This document shows, piece by piece, positions 43,180-54,939 of a DNA stretch of 64,000 nucleotides. The stretch's first letter is position 1, and the number at the start of each line of letters is the position of its first letter. Position numbers and translations under genes: made by a program. The DNA comes from Glaciozyma antarctica PI12 (taxonomy: Eukaryota > Basidiomycota > Microbotryomycetes > Kriegeriales > Camptobasidiaceae): positions 576,010 through 640,009 of the forward strand of contig KZ627159.1 of the NCBI GenBank assembly GCA_002917775.1, read 5' to 3'. The notes under the pieces are model-generated. The model did no database searches. It worked only from the letters and a program-made list of their open reading frames with translations, and had not been told where the DNA came from.

Positions 43180-45036
43180 GTCGATGAGAGGAGGTGGAGG
43201 AGGGTCTGGACCTGGATCGAGCTGGTCTCAAGGGCGGAGAGAGGTCGGCGGGCGAGGATAAGAGGAGGCTCGAGGTCCGTGGTGAGCTCGTCTCAGCGGG
43301 AAGGGGCGGCGGCGTCTGGGGAAGGGGAGCGTGTGCCTAAGGAATGAGAGGGAGAGTAAGTTGAGCGATTGTCGCCAATCCTTGCAGTCGAGCCGTGGGT
43401 CGTTGGTGAAGAGGGAGGAAGGCACCCAACCCCAAGCTCGCCAGAATCGTGTCTCAGATTCCAGACCCGAGGGCTCTCCTCCTCCTTTTCCTGCTTGTTC
43501 TTCCTTCAGTGTCCTGGGTTTTCAAAACTTGCGCCAGCAACAGCCCTTCAGCCACCAGCTTGACCCCGCCGAGGTCACAAAAACACGAATTATATCGAAA
43601 GCGAACTCGCTCCCTCCTCCTCCTCCGGAGGGAGGAACCTACCCCGCCTTCGCCCCGGATCAGATCGCTGATCCTTCGTTCTATACAAGTTGGTACGAGA
43701 GCCTACGAGAGCAAGTTGCAGTATCCGGATTGAGGAGGGGAGGACTTCCTGAATCTGGACCTCAGGGATTTGCGGAAGGGCGCTGAAGCCGGAACTCGTT
43801 CTCGCCAAACGAATTCAAACCTTGCAAGCTGCGACGGTAGCGATAATATCCGAGTCCACGCCCATCGCCAATCGTGCGGTCTTCACTTGCGTCGAGGGAG
43901 AGTTGAGACGCACGACCAGTTCAGAGCAGAGCTTAACGAACGACGATTCGCTCGAACTCTGAAATTCCCCGCCATCTGAAGCCGATTTCGAAGTTCCTCG
44001 ACGGGGATGTGCGATCCTGTTCGCTAGCGAGTACCAGTTCCGAACCGACAGGGGGGTCGCATCTTCCGACTCGACGAGATGTCGCACTCGCAGAGACCCG
44101 ACCGGCTGTCCCTTGACCGTCGGATGAGCGAGTTGAGAGGAGCTTAGGACTTGAGTGAGGGAACGATAAACTGGAAGCTGCGAGGTACATAGCGAGAAAG
44201 CTGCGAAGGAGAGGTCGAGATTGTTCCGGCTGCCGCAAACGTCGTTCATTCCACTCGCGATGGATCCTGAAGGTCTTCTCGAGCTCAGTCGTCGAGAGGA
44301 TTGCACGCGAGGGGAAATGCTAGCTGAGCAGTCCTGCGGGATTGTGTCGCCAGAGAGCTCCGCTTGATCTCGAGGAGAATGGCTCAATGGCGCAAAAGAG
44401 TTGTGTGGAGAGCAGATGCGGCACCTGGAATTCATGCCATGCTCTTAATCCAATGCCAGCCACGTCCACGAGCCTGTGGAGCGAAGTCGGCAAGCAAGAA
44501 TGATACGAGAGCAGAGGCGCGCGGAGAGCAGCTAGCGAGCCTCGTCTTTCGGTACCGCGCCCTCACACAACCGGCACGACAGAGCAGTCGGACTCTCCTT
44601 CGCTGGAGCTCCCAAGTATCCGGTTGCGTGGGGTCGGGCGTCAGCTGGAAACGCGAGCAGCATACGTTCATTCAGTCCAAGCTCTGCTGGAGCTCGCCCA
44701 CCCTCCCACGGGGAGACGGTCCCAGAATCAAGCACTCTCTTAGGCGTATTCCCTGAGCAGAGGTCCGAGTGGTGTTCGACTGAGCGTGCCTTGCTGGCCT
44801 GAAGGTGTGCTGAGGTTGAGACTTCGGAGTTGAAGCAGGAGCAGGAGCTAACGCATCCTGCTGTTCGGGCCCGGCGGCTGAGCCTCAGATAGCTCTCCGA
44901 TCTGTCGTTTAGCAAGTGTAACGCAGGGCCGTAGGGGTGAGGTCGGCCCAGGCGAGTTGGAGGAGGGAGAGAGACGTCCTCTCTACCGGCGTACCGGCGC
45001 TCCACCTTTCGTCGGCTCTCTCTCCTCCTCCACCAC
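43180..45036. other. 1.86-kb region without recognisable gene
   Basis: The largest gap in the window, between divergent MYB and CUL4. It contains MYB's leader at the left and CUL4's at the right. The middle has more even base composition than neighbouring exons and holds a 206-codon minus-strand open frame (43815-44435) with codon third positions unlike the GC-rich pattern of real genes here. A short plus-strand patch (43650-43740) reads APDQIADPSFYTSWYES, which looks protein-like, but I cannot place it. Confidence 0.45.
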
Positions 45037-48000
45037 ATGGAGAACAGGTCCTCACCCACTCTCGGCTCCTCCCCACCAGCCAAGATGGCAAAACTGAACC
45101 CCCCAGCTCACCCTCTCTCGGACGCCTCCGTCGCCCTCCCCACTCCGATCGCCGAAGCCGCACCTCTCAAGAAGCGCCTCAGTCTCGGCAGCGGACTCGA
45201 GAAGAGCGGTATCAAGAAGCTCACCCTCAAAGCGAAGCGTACGCTCTCCCTCCCCGCTCCTAGACCGACGCTGACGAGCTCAAGCAGCCCGCACCTCCCT
45301 CCCTCCTAACCCCGCTGCATTCCTCTCCCAGTCCGTCGCGACCCTCTCCCGCGCCGTACGAGCTATCCAATCTCGCCCTCCTCAAGCTACCCCCGAATCT
45401 CTCCAGTCCCTCTACTCGCTCTGCGAAGGAGCTGTCGCTGGAGGCGCGGGGACGGGACAGGTGCTGTATGACCGCATTAGGATGGAGATCGAGCGCCAGG
45501 TGGGAGAGATTCGCAAGGAGCTGAGTAGGGAGGAGGTGCTGGAGGGGACGGAGGAGGAGTGGATGGGACTGCTCGAGCTCGAGTGGAAGAGGTTCTTGGA
45601 GCAGATGCTCTTGATTCGGTCCATCTTCTTGCATTTGGATCGGACGTTCGTCCTGCAGTCGGCTGGGTTGCTCTCGATTTGGTAAATCTGCCGAAGCGAG
45701 GTCGAATCTGGGGAGAAGCTGATGGGCGGTGGTGCAGGGATCTCGGACTCGACATCTTTCGCCATTCCGTAGTCGAGGACGAGCAGGTCTCGTCGCGAAT
45801 CACGAGCTGCTTCATCGCTATCATCAACCGAGAACGGCAAGTCACCTTCTTCCTCTCCACAAGCTACTCATGCTGACTCCCCGTGCTCGCAGAAACGGCG
45901 ACGTCGTCCCCCGACCTCTCCTCCGCTCGCTCGTCGGCCTTCTCCAAACCCTCTCTTCGCAATCCCACTCCTCCCTCTTCGTCACTCCCTTCCTCGCCGC
46001 CTCGCGAAAGTACTACCACGACGAAGGAGTCCGACTCGCAGCGGAGCTCGAACCTTCGGCTTATTTGCGCAAGATTGAAACGCGGCTCGAGGAGGAGGGA
46101 GAGCGGTGCGACGCGGTGTTGGGATCGGCACTGAAGGGGAGTATCTTGAGAGTCGAACTGGAGGAGATAGTGTCGGGGCACGTCGAGGCTATTGTGGAGA
46201 AGGGTGAGTCGGTGCAGGCGTGTGCGAAGGCGGAGCTGATTTGGGTTTTGCAGCTCTCGGTGCGATGATTGACGAGGATCGAATGAAGGACTTGGCGAGT
46301 ATCTACTCCCTCCTCAGCGCGCGTTACCTCTCTCCCGGTCCTGCGCGCCGCTTTCCTCGAGCACATCAAGGTCCGTCCTCCCTCTCACCTCACCCAACCT
46401 CCCTGACGATCTCTGCAGACCACCGGCCTCGCAATCGTCATGAACAAGAGCGCGGACGATAAGATGGTTACCAACTTGATCGAGTTCAGGAAGAAGGCGC
46501 TCAAGATCGTGCGCGAGTGCTTTGGGCTCGACCCATCGTTCGCGCAGGCTGTGACGCAGGCGTTCGACTTCTTCATCAACAAGCGCGAGAACAAGCCAGC
46601 GGAAATGATGGGTGCGTCCTCGACCGTACTGTGTGAGGGAGGTTGGGTCGCTGATGCGAGATTTGGCGCGTGCAGCCAAGTACCTCGATGCGAAGCTGCG
46701 AACGGGGAACCGAGGGATGGACGATGCCGACTTGGAGAACGTCCTCAACGATGTCCTCTTCCTGTTCCGTTTCACCCAAGGTGCGCTCGCTCTGCCTGCG
46801 AACTCGACGCCGTCGCTGACGCCGGCATTTCAGGCAAGGACATCTTCGAGGCTTACTACAAGCGTGACCTCGCGAAACGTCTTCTCCTTAACAAGTCCGC
46901 TTCATTCGACGCCGAACGCAGTATGCTCCTCAAGCTCAAGGACGAATGCGGACCCGGCTTCACCGCCAAGCTCGAGATCATGGTACGGTCTCCCTCCCTT
47001 TCTCTCTCCCTTCCTAACCCCACGCCCAACAGTTTAAAGACATCGAGCTCTCCACCGACGTTATGCGCGCCTACAACGGTTCCAACTCGACCTCTCGCGA
47101 CCCCTTCGACCTCTCCGTCAACATCCTCTCAATGGGTAACTGGCCCTCGTACCCCGAAGTGAACGTCCAGATTCCACCGGCGATGGCGCGCAGTCTCGAG
47201 CGGTTCAAGGCGTTCTACGTTGGGAAGCATTCGGGTCGGACGCTCAAGTGGCAGCATTCGTTGGATTTCTGCTCGCTTAAGGCGGGGTTTCCGAAGGGTG
47301 GGAAGAAGGAGTTGGTGGTTAGCTTGTTTCAGGCGCTCGTGCTGCTGCTATTCAACGATGTGCCGATGGGGGGCAAGTTGTCGTTCGATGAGATTGTCGA
47401 GGGGACGAGGATCGGTGAGTCGGCTCGAGTCTTGCGCGGAGGAGGGGAGCTGATGTGATTCGGTGTAGATGTCAAGGAGGCGGCGAGGACGCTGCAGTCG
47501 CTTGCGTGCGGCAAGATGCGCGTCCTGCAGAAGATTCCGAAGGGCAAGGAAGTGGCGCCGACGGATCAATTCGTCTTCAACAACGACTTCCGCGACGACC
47601 ATGTCAAGATCAAGATCAACCAGATTCAGCAGAAGGAGACGGTCCGCTCGCTTTTCGTTCTTTCGGCGCGGGGTGCTGATAGTTGGGTGCGACAGGCGGA
47701 GGAGAACAAGTCGACGAGCGACCGCGTCTTTACGGATCGAGCTTCGCACCTCCAGCTCGCCATCGTTCGGTGTGTTCCTCCTCCTTTCCACCTTTGGTAT
47801 CGCTCACGCTGTCTTTCGAAGTATTATGAAAGCGCGCAAGACGCTCAAGTACTCGGAACTGTGAGTTCGCCTGGTGCGACGAGCGTTCGCAAGCTGACCC
47901 GTCTCGCAGGGTCATGGAAGTCATCACCCAGATTGGCCACCGCTTCAAAGTCGAAACGTCCGAGATCAAAAAGGTGCGTCGTCGTTCGACGCTCTGCGTC

Positions 48001-48102
48001 CGGGTACTGACTCCTCGGTCTCAGGCCATCGGTTCGCTCATCGACCGAGAGTATCTTCGACGGAGCGAGGCGGAGCAGAACGTGTTTGAGTATCTCGCTT
48101 GA
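45037..48102 (+). CDS. cul4: Cullin 4 (CRL4 ubiquitin ligase scaffold)
   Basis: CUL4 bridges DDB1-type adaptors and the RING protein Rbx1 in nuclear CRL4 ligases. More than ten exons give about 800 aa. N-terminal cullin repeats include [18 protein letters not shown] and [20 protein letters not shown]. The cullin homology domain has [60 protein letters not shown] and [38 protein letters not shown] is diagnostic, and VLSMGNWP appears as [11 protein letters not shown]. The C-terminal WHB domain carries the NEDD8 lysine in [14 protein letters not shown] and ends [13 protein letters not shown]. Anomaly: near 46316-46323 one base too many sits in a GCGCG run; see findings. CUL4 rather than CUL1/3 is chosen from overall resemblance (N-terminus with KKLTLKAKR). 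Confidence 0.92.
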
Positions 48103-48465
48103 GAAGAGGATGGAGTTGTTGTAGTCGCTAGATCTGTTTGTAAATCGCTCGTTTCCCGTGGATCGAGGGGGAGAGGACGACGACGAGGGAGAGGTCGGGT
48201 GCTTGCTGGAGACGCGAGTTTGCTCCAGAGCGGCTGGATTTGCTCGCCTGCGTTCTCTGCCTTCCTGAAGCCTACTTTCTCACAGAAGTACAAGAAACCC
48301 CTTCAAGTCCAGAGGAGTGTCGAGCGAGACCGAAGACCCACTCAAGGCCAAGGGCGCGTGCCCTACTCTCCCACGGTTCCTTGAGCCCGGAGTGCGTTCC
48401 GCGGGAATGAAAGCCCTTCTCCCCTCTGGTCCTTTTCTCAAAGAGTAACACCCATCCCGACGACA
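48103..48465. other. Intergenic region
   Basis: 3' flank of CUL4 and leader of the next gene. No gene recognised. The last bases (CCGACGACAA) give the first base of the inferred start codon. Confidence 0.45.
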
Positions 48466-49257
48466 AGTGAGTGTCGCCTTGACTGACAGCAGGAGACACC
48501 CCGCTGACCCGCACCTTCGCGCAGTGGCACCAACCCCAGCTACGCCCCCTTCCCGCCGACGCAAAGGAATCCCCTCAAAGTCCCCCTCGAAGAGCAGCAC
48601 CACCACCCCGTCCATCAACGTCTCCCTCCTCCTCCGTGCTCTCCTCCGCGAAGGCCGCAAGTCAGGCGCCACAGGAAGCTTCAGCAACACTCGCTTCCCC
48701 GCGCCTCCCTCGGGCCGTTTCGTCGGCACCCCTCAGTCCAAACGCCAACGCGACCTTCTTCCTCCTCCTCAGGCGGGATACGGGAGGGGCAAGAGGAGTT
48801 CGAGCGCGGTGAGCGAAGTCCCGAGCGGCAAGAGCCCGGAAGGAGGGAACGCGCGGGTCACGAAGAAGCTCCCCTTCGTCCTGGCGGAGCGGAAGCTGAA
48901 GCGGAGCTCGTCGACGGAGCCGCTGTACGACAACGTTATTGGAGCCGGCAAGATGACGAGGAGCGCGAGTGCCGGAGCGACGCATCACCCCCACCCGCTC
49001 GCGGAGGAGCACCATTCGCCAATGCCTTCGCCGCTCGTGCAGAGTTCGACGAGTGCGGATTGGGGGAAGGGGGTGGAGAGGGAGTCGAGCGTGGGGAGCA
49101 GCAAGTCGGCGGGAGGAGAGGGAGCGGTGCGGGAGAGCTCGAGGAAGCCTGATGCTCCGGCGCACCTTCAGTGAGTGCCTTTGCGCATTGATGGGATGGG
49201 CCGTAGCTGACTTCTTTCGCGTACAGGGACTACAACCTGGCCTACGTGCCGATGTAG
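48466..49257 (+). CDS. Basic Ser-rich protein, unassigned
   Basis: I do not recognise this protein. Coding parts: base 48466, then 48525-49170 and 49227-49257, about 225 aa. The start is split A|TG by a 58-base intron with perfect sites (gtgagt and gcgcag); the product opens MAPTPATPPSRRRKGIPSKS in context ACAATGG. It is rich in Ser, Arg, Lys and Pro with a short helix INVSLLLRALLREGRKSG, basic runs (SKRQRD, RVTKKLPF, ERKLKRSSS) and a final DYNLAYVPM from a 10-residue last exon. No signal peptide or membrane helix. The hydrophobic helix and conserved-looking last exon may be short binding motifs in an otherwise disordered protein. It could be nuclear. Confidence 0.62.
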
Positions 49258-50178
49258 AGGCGCAAGACCGAGCCGTCTTGTTGTTCCAACCCCCACTTCC
49301 CTTGTTGACTCCTTTTCACTTTTATCACTCTCCTCTGATATCGTTCTCTCCCCCCCTTTGCCACTTTCGCTACTTCTATTCCTCACACCTTGTTTCCTCC
49401 CCCCACCTCGCTTTGTAACACCGTCCTTGTGCACCTAGCCCCCTCCCCATCATGCCTCGTTTTTTGCCTTTACTCATGCCAATTCGTTTGGCACCTTACC
49501 CTAGGATGCACTAACGAGAGCGCAAGTTCATTCTAGCTCGAGCTGACGCGCGTTCCTTTGAGCTGGGAGGGCGACAACTTCCAAGTCGACGCGCGTTCTG
49601 CTCCTTCTCGCTCACCGCGCGTCTCGGCGTCCCAACGCTTTCTCCTCGTACGTCCACTTCCAACTGATATTCTCCGCCCTCTAACACCCGGCTGGCAGTT
49701 TCTCTCGCAAACGACGACGAGGGGCCGCCTCGAGTTTCGCGACCGTCGCCCGCGCAGAGGTATGCACGCACTTCTGCTCTCGATGCGTCTCTACCGCTAC
49801 CCCTTCCCCTCCTTTGCTTCCAGCAACAGTAGCGAGCCTTCGGCAGCGCCTTAGACCCGCCGCTGCAGTACGACTTCGTCGTCGGCGACGAAACTGCGTC
49901 GTTCCAGACTCTCCAACGTCGCCTCCCCTTCTCCACCGACGGGTCTGCTCTCACCCCGCTCTTCCCTAGCAGCACGCAAACGATACCGTCCTCGTCGCTT
50001 CGTTCCTTCCCCGCCTGCTTCTTCCCCCCGTCGACTCTCCTCCTCTCAGCGTATCTCCACCCTAACTCCGCGAGCTCGGCGACCTTAATGAATCACTTTG
50101 CCCGCTAAACGACTTCTCCTCCATCGCTCAACCAGCTCTCTCTCCCTCCCCGCACTCTCCCTAGCAAGCGCAGGAAGG
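49258..50178. other. Intergenic region with unexplained splice-like signals
   Basis: 921 bases without a recognised coding gene. AT-richer 3' flank to about 49500. Then two segments with good intron features: donor gtacgt near 49648 with ctaac and cag near 49699, and donor gtatgc near 49761 with ccag near 49823. They may be 5'-UTR introns of the lipase or of a noncoding transcript. Confidence 0.35.
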
Positions 50179-52720
50179 ATGAGCGAAGGATTCATCGACT
50201 ACCGCAAGTCAGTCGCGTCCGACACGCTCGCGCCTGATGAGACGTTCGACGAGTGAGTCCTTTCCGGCGACTCTGGGGCTCTAGGAGCTGATGTGGTGCG
50301 GGGTAGGAAGGCGGCGAAGAAGGTGAGGAGGAGTCGGAGTCGGAAGAACTACGAGGAGTACAACGAAGGGGGACTTGAAGGACGCCGCGAGGGAGAATCA
50401 TGATGAGCCGGTTGGGACGGTGGTGGGAGGACGACAGGAGGCGTCGAAAAGTGGGGAGGGGGAAGGAGTGAGTACTGGCGTACGTGGCGAGGAGAGGTGG
50501 GCTGATGAGGTTGGAACAGTACCTCGGAGGAGGAGCCGACCCGTTTGGGAGCGTCAGGTCCGACCAGTCTGTCACGGCGTACACCTACAACGAGCAGGAT
50601 ATCGGGCACTCGCGCTTCAGTACTGAGGGAGATAGCTACTAGTACGTCCTCTTCGCAACCCCTTCGCGGGCACTGATCCCCCTCTGCAGCGCTCCTCGCA
50701 AAACTTTCAACAAACAACAACAAGAGCCTCAGTCGCTGGGCTACGATCCCGCAGACCGGCACTTCCTCCACGACCACCAGATTCCCATCTACCCGACGCA
50801 GAGCTTCCTCCGACGCTGCATCTTGAACGGGTTTCAGATCGGGAGCTTCCTCATTACGCTCGCGAGCTTCAATATCCTCGTCGTTGTCGCTATCGTTACG
50901 CATCTTGGGAAGAAGATGAACCCGTTTCATAAGGAGCCGCCGAGGGGACAGGTTGAGAAGGAGTGGGAGCAGAGGATTAGTGGGGAGAGGTTTAGTTCGA
51001 GGGCAGAGTGCGTCGTTCCGCTCTTCGTGTAGGACGCGGACGTCGCTGACGAGTCGCAGGTATTATGCGAACTTCTTTGGGTACGAGTGCGAGGATATCG
51101 ACGTCGAGACCGAGGACGGCTTCGTTCTTCGCTTGCACCACTTGACTTCGAAGAAGCACAAAGCTCGTGCGTCCTCTTCGCCTTCCAGCCGTGCCCTTCC
51201 ACGCTGACACTCCTGATCACAGTTGGCCACCCCGTTATCCTCCAGCACGGAATCCTCTCCAACTCGGTCACGTTCATGGTCAACGAGGAACGCTCGCTCG
51301 CGTTCTGGCTCCTCGAACAAGGCTACGACGTCTACTGCTCCAACATCGTGCGCTCCTCCTCCCTCCTCACCTTCAAAGCTAACCCACCCACAGCGAACTA
51401 ACTTCCATATGCCCCATCGCCATGTCCGTACCTCACTCGCTCCCGTCCTTCGCAAAGCTGACCTCGCTACAGTTCCCGCGCAGCGACCCTCGCTACTGGG
51501 CCTGGGCGATCAAGGAGATTGGAATCTACGACCTCCCCGCTATCATCGACTACGTGCACAAGCGCACTGATCTCAAGCCAGCGTATATTGGTCATTCTCA
51601 AGGGACCGGAACTAGTTCGTCCCCTCGCTCCTCGTATCGCGCTTTTCGTCGAGCTGATAAGGGGGCGCAGTGTTCCTTGCGCTGTCGAGGGGGATGAGAC
51701 CGGATATTGGGAACAAGATGTCGTCGTTCATCGCGTTAGGACCGGCAGTCTATGCGGGCCCGGTATTTAGGTAAGCTTGTCCCCAGTTTCGTCTCGACCC
51801 AAGCGGCGTACCAGACGTCGGGGACGCTCAGAGAGGTTTTACTGAGCTCAGTATTCAGGCACTTCCCTTTCTCGCTCATGCGAAGGTTCCGGTCTCGCGC
51901 TGTGTGGTCCTTCATTTTCGGCGGTTCGTCCCTCCCTCTTTTCTTCGTAAGAGCGTCGCTGATAGCGCGGCGTGCAGTTCGCGAGTTCATCCCCGTCATC
52001 AGTATCCTCCAGGGCGTCCTCCCTGGCTGGCTCTTCGGCCACCTCGCGTTCCCTGTCTTCGCCTTCATCGTGCGTCTTTCCTCGGCGGCTAGAGACGCGT
52101 ACTGACGCTTCCTAGTTCGGGTTCCATGATCATAATTGGCTCAATCGCCAGATTCCCAAGTTCTTCCGCACGGTCGCGGTGGCGACGTCTTCGGAGCTCC
52201 TTTGCTGTGCGTCCTCTCCTCGCTCTTCCTTATAATACCACTCACATACTGCTCCCCGCAGACTACATGACCAACCTAAGCTGTACCTCTCTCCTCCCCC
52301 TAACCACGCGATCTCGCTGACACCTTTGCAACAGGGAACAACTGCATCTTCGACACGGCCGTCTCCGAACCCTGGTTCCCCGCCTCCTTCCCCCCTCTCG
52401 CCATCTTCTACGGCACACGCGACACTCTTGTCATTGGCAAACCTCTCGTCGAGCGAATCAGGAGCAATGAGCCGAACGTTCGGCTGCTCAAAGCTGTCGC
52501 ATTGGAGGATTACGAGCACCTCGGTTCGCTTACTTTCTCTCCTCTTTCTTCCTTGAATTTACTGACGCTGCTGGTAGATATGGTCTGGGGCGTGAACGCG
52601 GTCAAGGATTGCTTTTACGGGATTCGCGACATGATTGAGGAGACGAAGAATGGCTATGCGCCCGTCGTGGTCGAGCAGCCGCGGAGGAGCAAGAGCAGGA
52701 ACAGCAGTCGTAGGGCTTGA
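50179..52720 (+). CDS. Tgl1-like lipase/steryl ester hydrolase
   Basis: An AB-hydrolase of the acid lipase (Tgl1/Yeh) family that cleaves steryl esters or triacylglycerol at lipid droplets or membranes. Exons spell an N-terminal cytosolic region (FIDYRKSVASDTLAPDETF, SYNEQD-like stretch), one membrane helix (GFQIGSFLITLASFNILVVV then AIVTHLG), the lipase cap EYYANFFGYECEDIDVETED, HPVILQHGILSNSVTF, the nucleophile elbow GHSQGTG, and the Asp/His pair in IFYGTRDTLV and DYEHLDMVWGVNAV. The tail is basic (QPRRSKSRNSSRR). About a dozen introns. The joins between 50300 and 50520 are uncertain: an intron there must remove an in-frame stop near 50400. Without activity data triacylglycerol versus steryl ester cannot be decided. 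Confidence 0.88.
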
Positions 52721-53334
52721 GCCGTTTCGAGCGCTCAGCAGCACGCCTTGTACGATTCATTCTCAGGAGGAGGGAGCCTGAGGAGATATATTCCCCCCCA
52801 CGTTCGTTTCGGAATGTACCTTGTTCACATTCTCCTTTTCGCCTGGTGGATTTGCCCTGCCTTAGTACGGATGTAATCCAGTTTACTGAACCAGGTAGAA
52901 CCGCAGGAAGAAGCCTTTCAGAGGGAACAAAATCACCCTCCGAGAGAGGCGGACCTCTTGCACGCTCAACTCTCCTGCTGCCGCAGCAAGCTTTGCCTCT
53001 AACTCCCTCTTGTCCTTATCCATAACGCCGTCCTAGGCAGAGTCGCTCCGCTCAGCTAAAGGAGTCTCTCTCGACTGCCGCCCTACGCGCCAACTCCCGC
53101 CGACAGCTCGCCCCCCTCCTGCAAAGCCCTCACGAGCTCTAGCCTCGGAGTGCGCCCGGGCCAAGTTCCAACAGGACCCTCCTCCTCCCTCTCGACCCTC
53201 CCCTACTCCCATCAGCAGTACTAGATCGCACTCTCTGAACGTGGGTTGGTCAGCCCGGACCCAGGTCAAAGCCAGAGGTGAGGCGCCGACGTTCCGCTCC
53301 TTGACAGCTCCCAGCTAACGGAGACTATTCAGGC
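52721..53334. other. Intergenic region
   Basis: 614 bases between same-strand genes, with no recognisable gene or repeat. It must hold the terminator of the lipase and the promoter of the next gene. Confidence 0.5.
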
Positions 53335-54939
53335 ATGGCCTTTCACTCTCGCCGCGCGCCGCCCGATCCACTCTCTCCTCCTAGCTCGCCCTCAGCCCGC
53401 GATCCCAGCAAGGACGTCTTCGACTTCTTCGCGATGCCATCTGGAGCCGAAGCGACCCCTCCCTCGTCCCTCCCGAATTCCCCGGCGCCAGGTTCTCCCG
53501 AGGCGCTCAAGGGGAAGGGGAGGAAAGCGGATGAGCTCAAAGGGAAGCACAAGAAAAGCAAGCTGGGAGGGAGTGGGAGGGAGAGGATCAAGGTCGATAC
53601 GGACGCGGTTAGGGGCACGCGCGAGGACGATCCGACGTCGCCTATCCTGCCCAAGGTCAAGCTCGCGTTTCCTACGATCATGTCGGACGAGGAGGACGAG
53701 GGACCTTGGAACTCGGGATCGCGTGGCGTGAGTGGGGGATCTCAGGCGGGAGGCGGGAATGCGGGCAGCGGCAGCTCGCGTCCTAGGACGTGGTCCAAGA
53801 CGACGACGACGAGGAGGACGGAGCATCGTAGCTTCCGCTACTCGACGCCTACTTTCGAGCAACTTTACGACGACGAGGTGGCCACCAGCAGCGGAGCTTC
53901 GTCCTCGGGAACTCGCGGCGCGAACGCTCGACACTCGCCTTCCATGTCGACCTCGTCCCTTCCCTTCCCTCAAAACACCTCCTCCCGCCGATCCCCTTAC
54001 TCGAACTCCTCCTCTTCCAATGCCCGTCAAACTCGCACCTCCCTCCCCTCCCGCCGCCCTACCACCTCCTTCGGCTCCTCGAACAGCGCCTCGAACCGCT
54101 TCGACCAGCTCTTCGACCCCTCTCCCCTCCCATCTCGCCACTACAACTCCACCGACCCATACACTCTCAGTCAACCCACTCTCCAACCCCTCCGCGATCC
54201 TCCACCCCTCGTTACGACTCTCACAACGACGACGCTCCCGTTCGTCAAGCCATTCCTCAACCTCTTCTTCCTCCTCGTCATCTCAGCCATCGCTGCCTGC
54301 TCCATCTCCGCCGTCCTCGTCACCGGCTTCGGACTCACCTTTGTGGACGACTGCGGTCGTCGCGTCGCCTCTCTTCGCGAGGGGTTCGGAGCGGGACAGA
54401 AGAGGATGAGGGGGAGTATCGAGGGTGTCAGGGCGGGGGTGGGGAGGATGTTGGGAGGGGCGAGGGGCGCGTTGGATTTGGCGGTGTGGGCCGCGGGAGC
54501 GAGAGCGAGGTTCGAAGGCGAGGATCCTGCGAGGGAGGATCCGGTGAACGGGGATGACTTGCCGAAGGAGAGGGGAGGGGGAAGGGGGAGGAACAAATCG
54601 AGGAGGAGGAACTCGTGCTCGCCTGGAGTGGGGAAGCGGTTCAGGAGCGGTGCGGAGGCGTCGGTCAAGTTCGACCCAACTTCGTCGCCCGTCAACCAGG
54701 AGAACGGCTGGACCTCCGACGAAGAAGCGTACCACGTCCCTCCTCCTACCCCTCGCACCTCCCCCGCGACTCCAGCTCGATCGCCCTCTCCCCCATCGAC
54801 TCGAACCCTCCCGCCTCGTCCGCCGCTGCGAACCCTCGTCCCTTCACTCCTCTTCGTCCTCGCCTACACGTTCTACAAAGTCGTCTTTGCGCTCTGGACG
54901 GGACGAGCGGATCCAACCAAGGCGAGGAGGAGGCCGTGA
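53335..54939 (+). CDS. Intronless two-helix membrane protein, unassigned
   Basis: I do not recognise this protein. It is a single uninterrupted frame of 534 codons, rare in this intron-rich window. The first 280 residues are Ser/Pro/Thr-rich and disordered, with KGKHKKSKLGGSGRERIK and acidic patches. A strong hydrophobic segment follows (PFLNLFFLLVISAIAACSIS then AVLVTGFGLTFV), then an amphipathic region (EGFGAGQKRMRGSIEGVRAG), a basic linker (RGRNKSRRRNS) and a second helix at the C-terminus (LRTLVPSLLFVLAYTFYKVV FALW) ending in KARRRP. Topology suggests an ER or nuclear envelope protein with a large cytosolic N-terminus. Dibasic ends fit ER retrieval, but this is inference. Confidence 0.75.
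   Translation: MAFHSRRAPPDPLSPPSSPSARDPSKDVFDFFAMPSGAEATPPSSLPNSPAPGSPEALKGKGRKADELKGKHKKSKLGGSGRERIKVDTDAVRGTREDDPTSPILPKVKLAFPTIMSDEEDEGPWNSGSRGVSGGSQAGGGNAGSGSSRPRTWSKTTTTRRTEHRSFRYSTPTFEQLYDDEVATSSGASSSGTRGANARHSPSMSTSSLPFPQNTSSRRSPYSNSSSSNARQTRTSLPSRRPTTSFGSSNSASNRFDQLFDPSPLPSRHYNSTDPYTLSQPTLQPLRDPPPLVTTLTTTTLPFVKPFLNLFFLLVISAIAACSISAVLVTGFGLTFVDDCGRRVASLREGFGAGQKRMRGSIEGVRAGVGRMLGGARGALDLAVWAAGARARFEGEDPAREDPVNGDDLPKERGGGRGRNKSRRRNSCSPGVGKRFRSGAEASVKFDPTSSPVNQENGWTSDEEAYHVPPPTPRTSPATPARSPSPPSTRTLPPRPPLRTLVPSLLFVLAYTFYKVVFALWTGRADPTKARRRP

Noticed and set aside
43815-44435. 206-codon minus-strand open frame in the MYB-CUL4 gap
   Set aside because: Third-position composition unlike the window's genes, no domain and no supporting splice structure.
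44532-45083. 183-codon minus-strand open frame overlapping the CUL4 start
   Set aside because: It is antisense to the CUL4 leader and first exon and has no family features.
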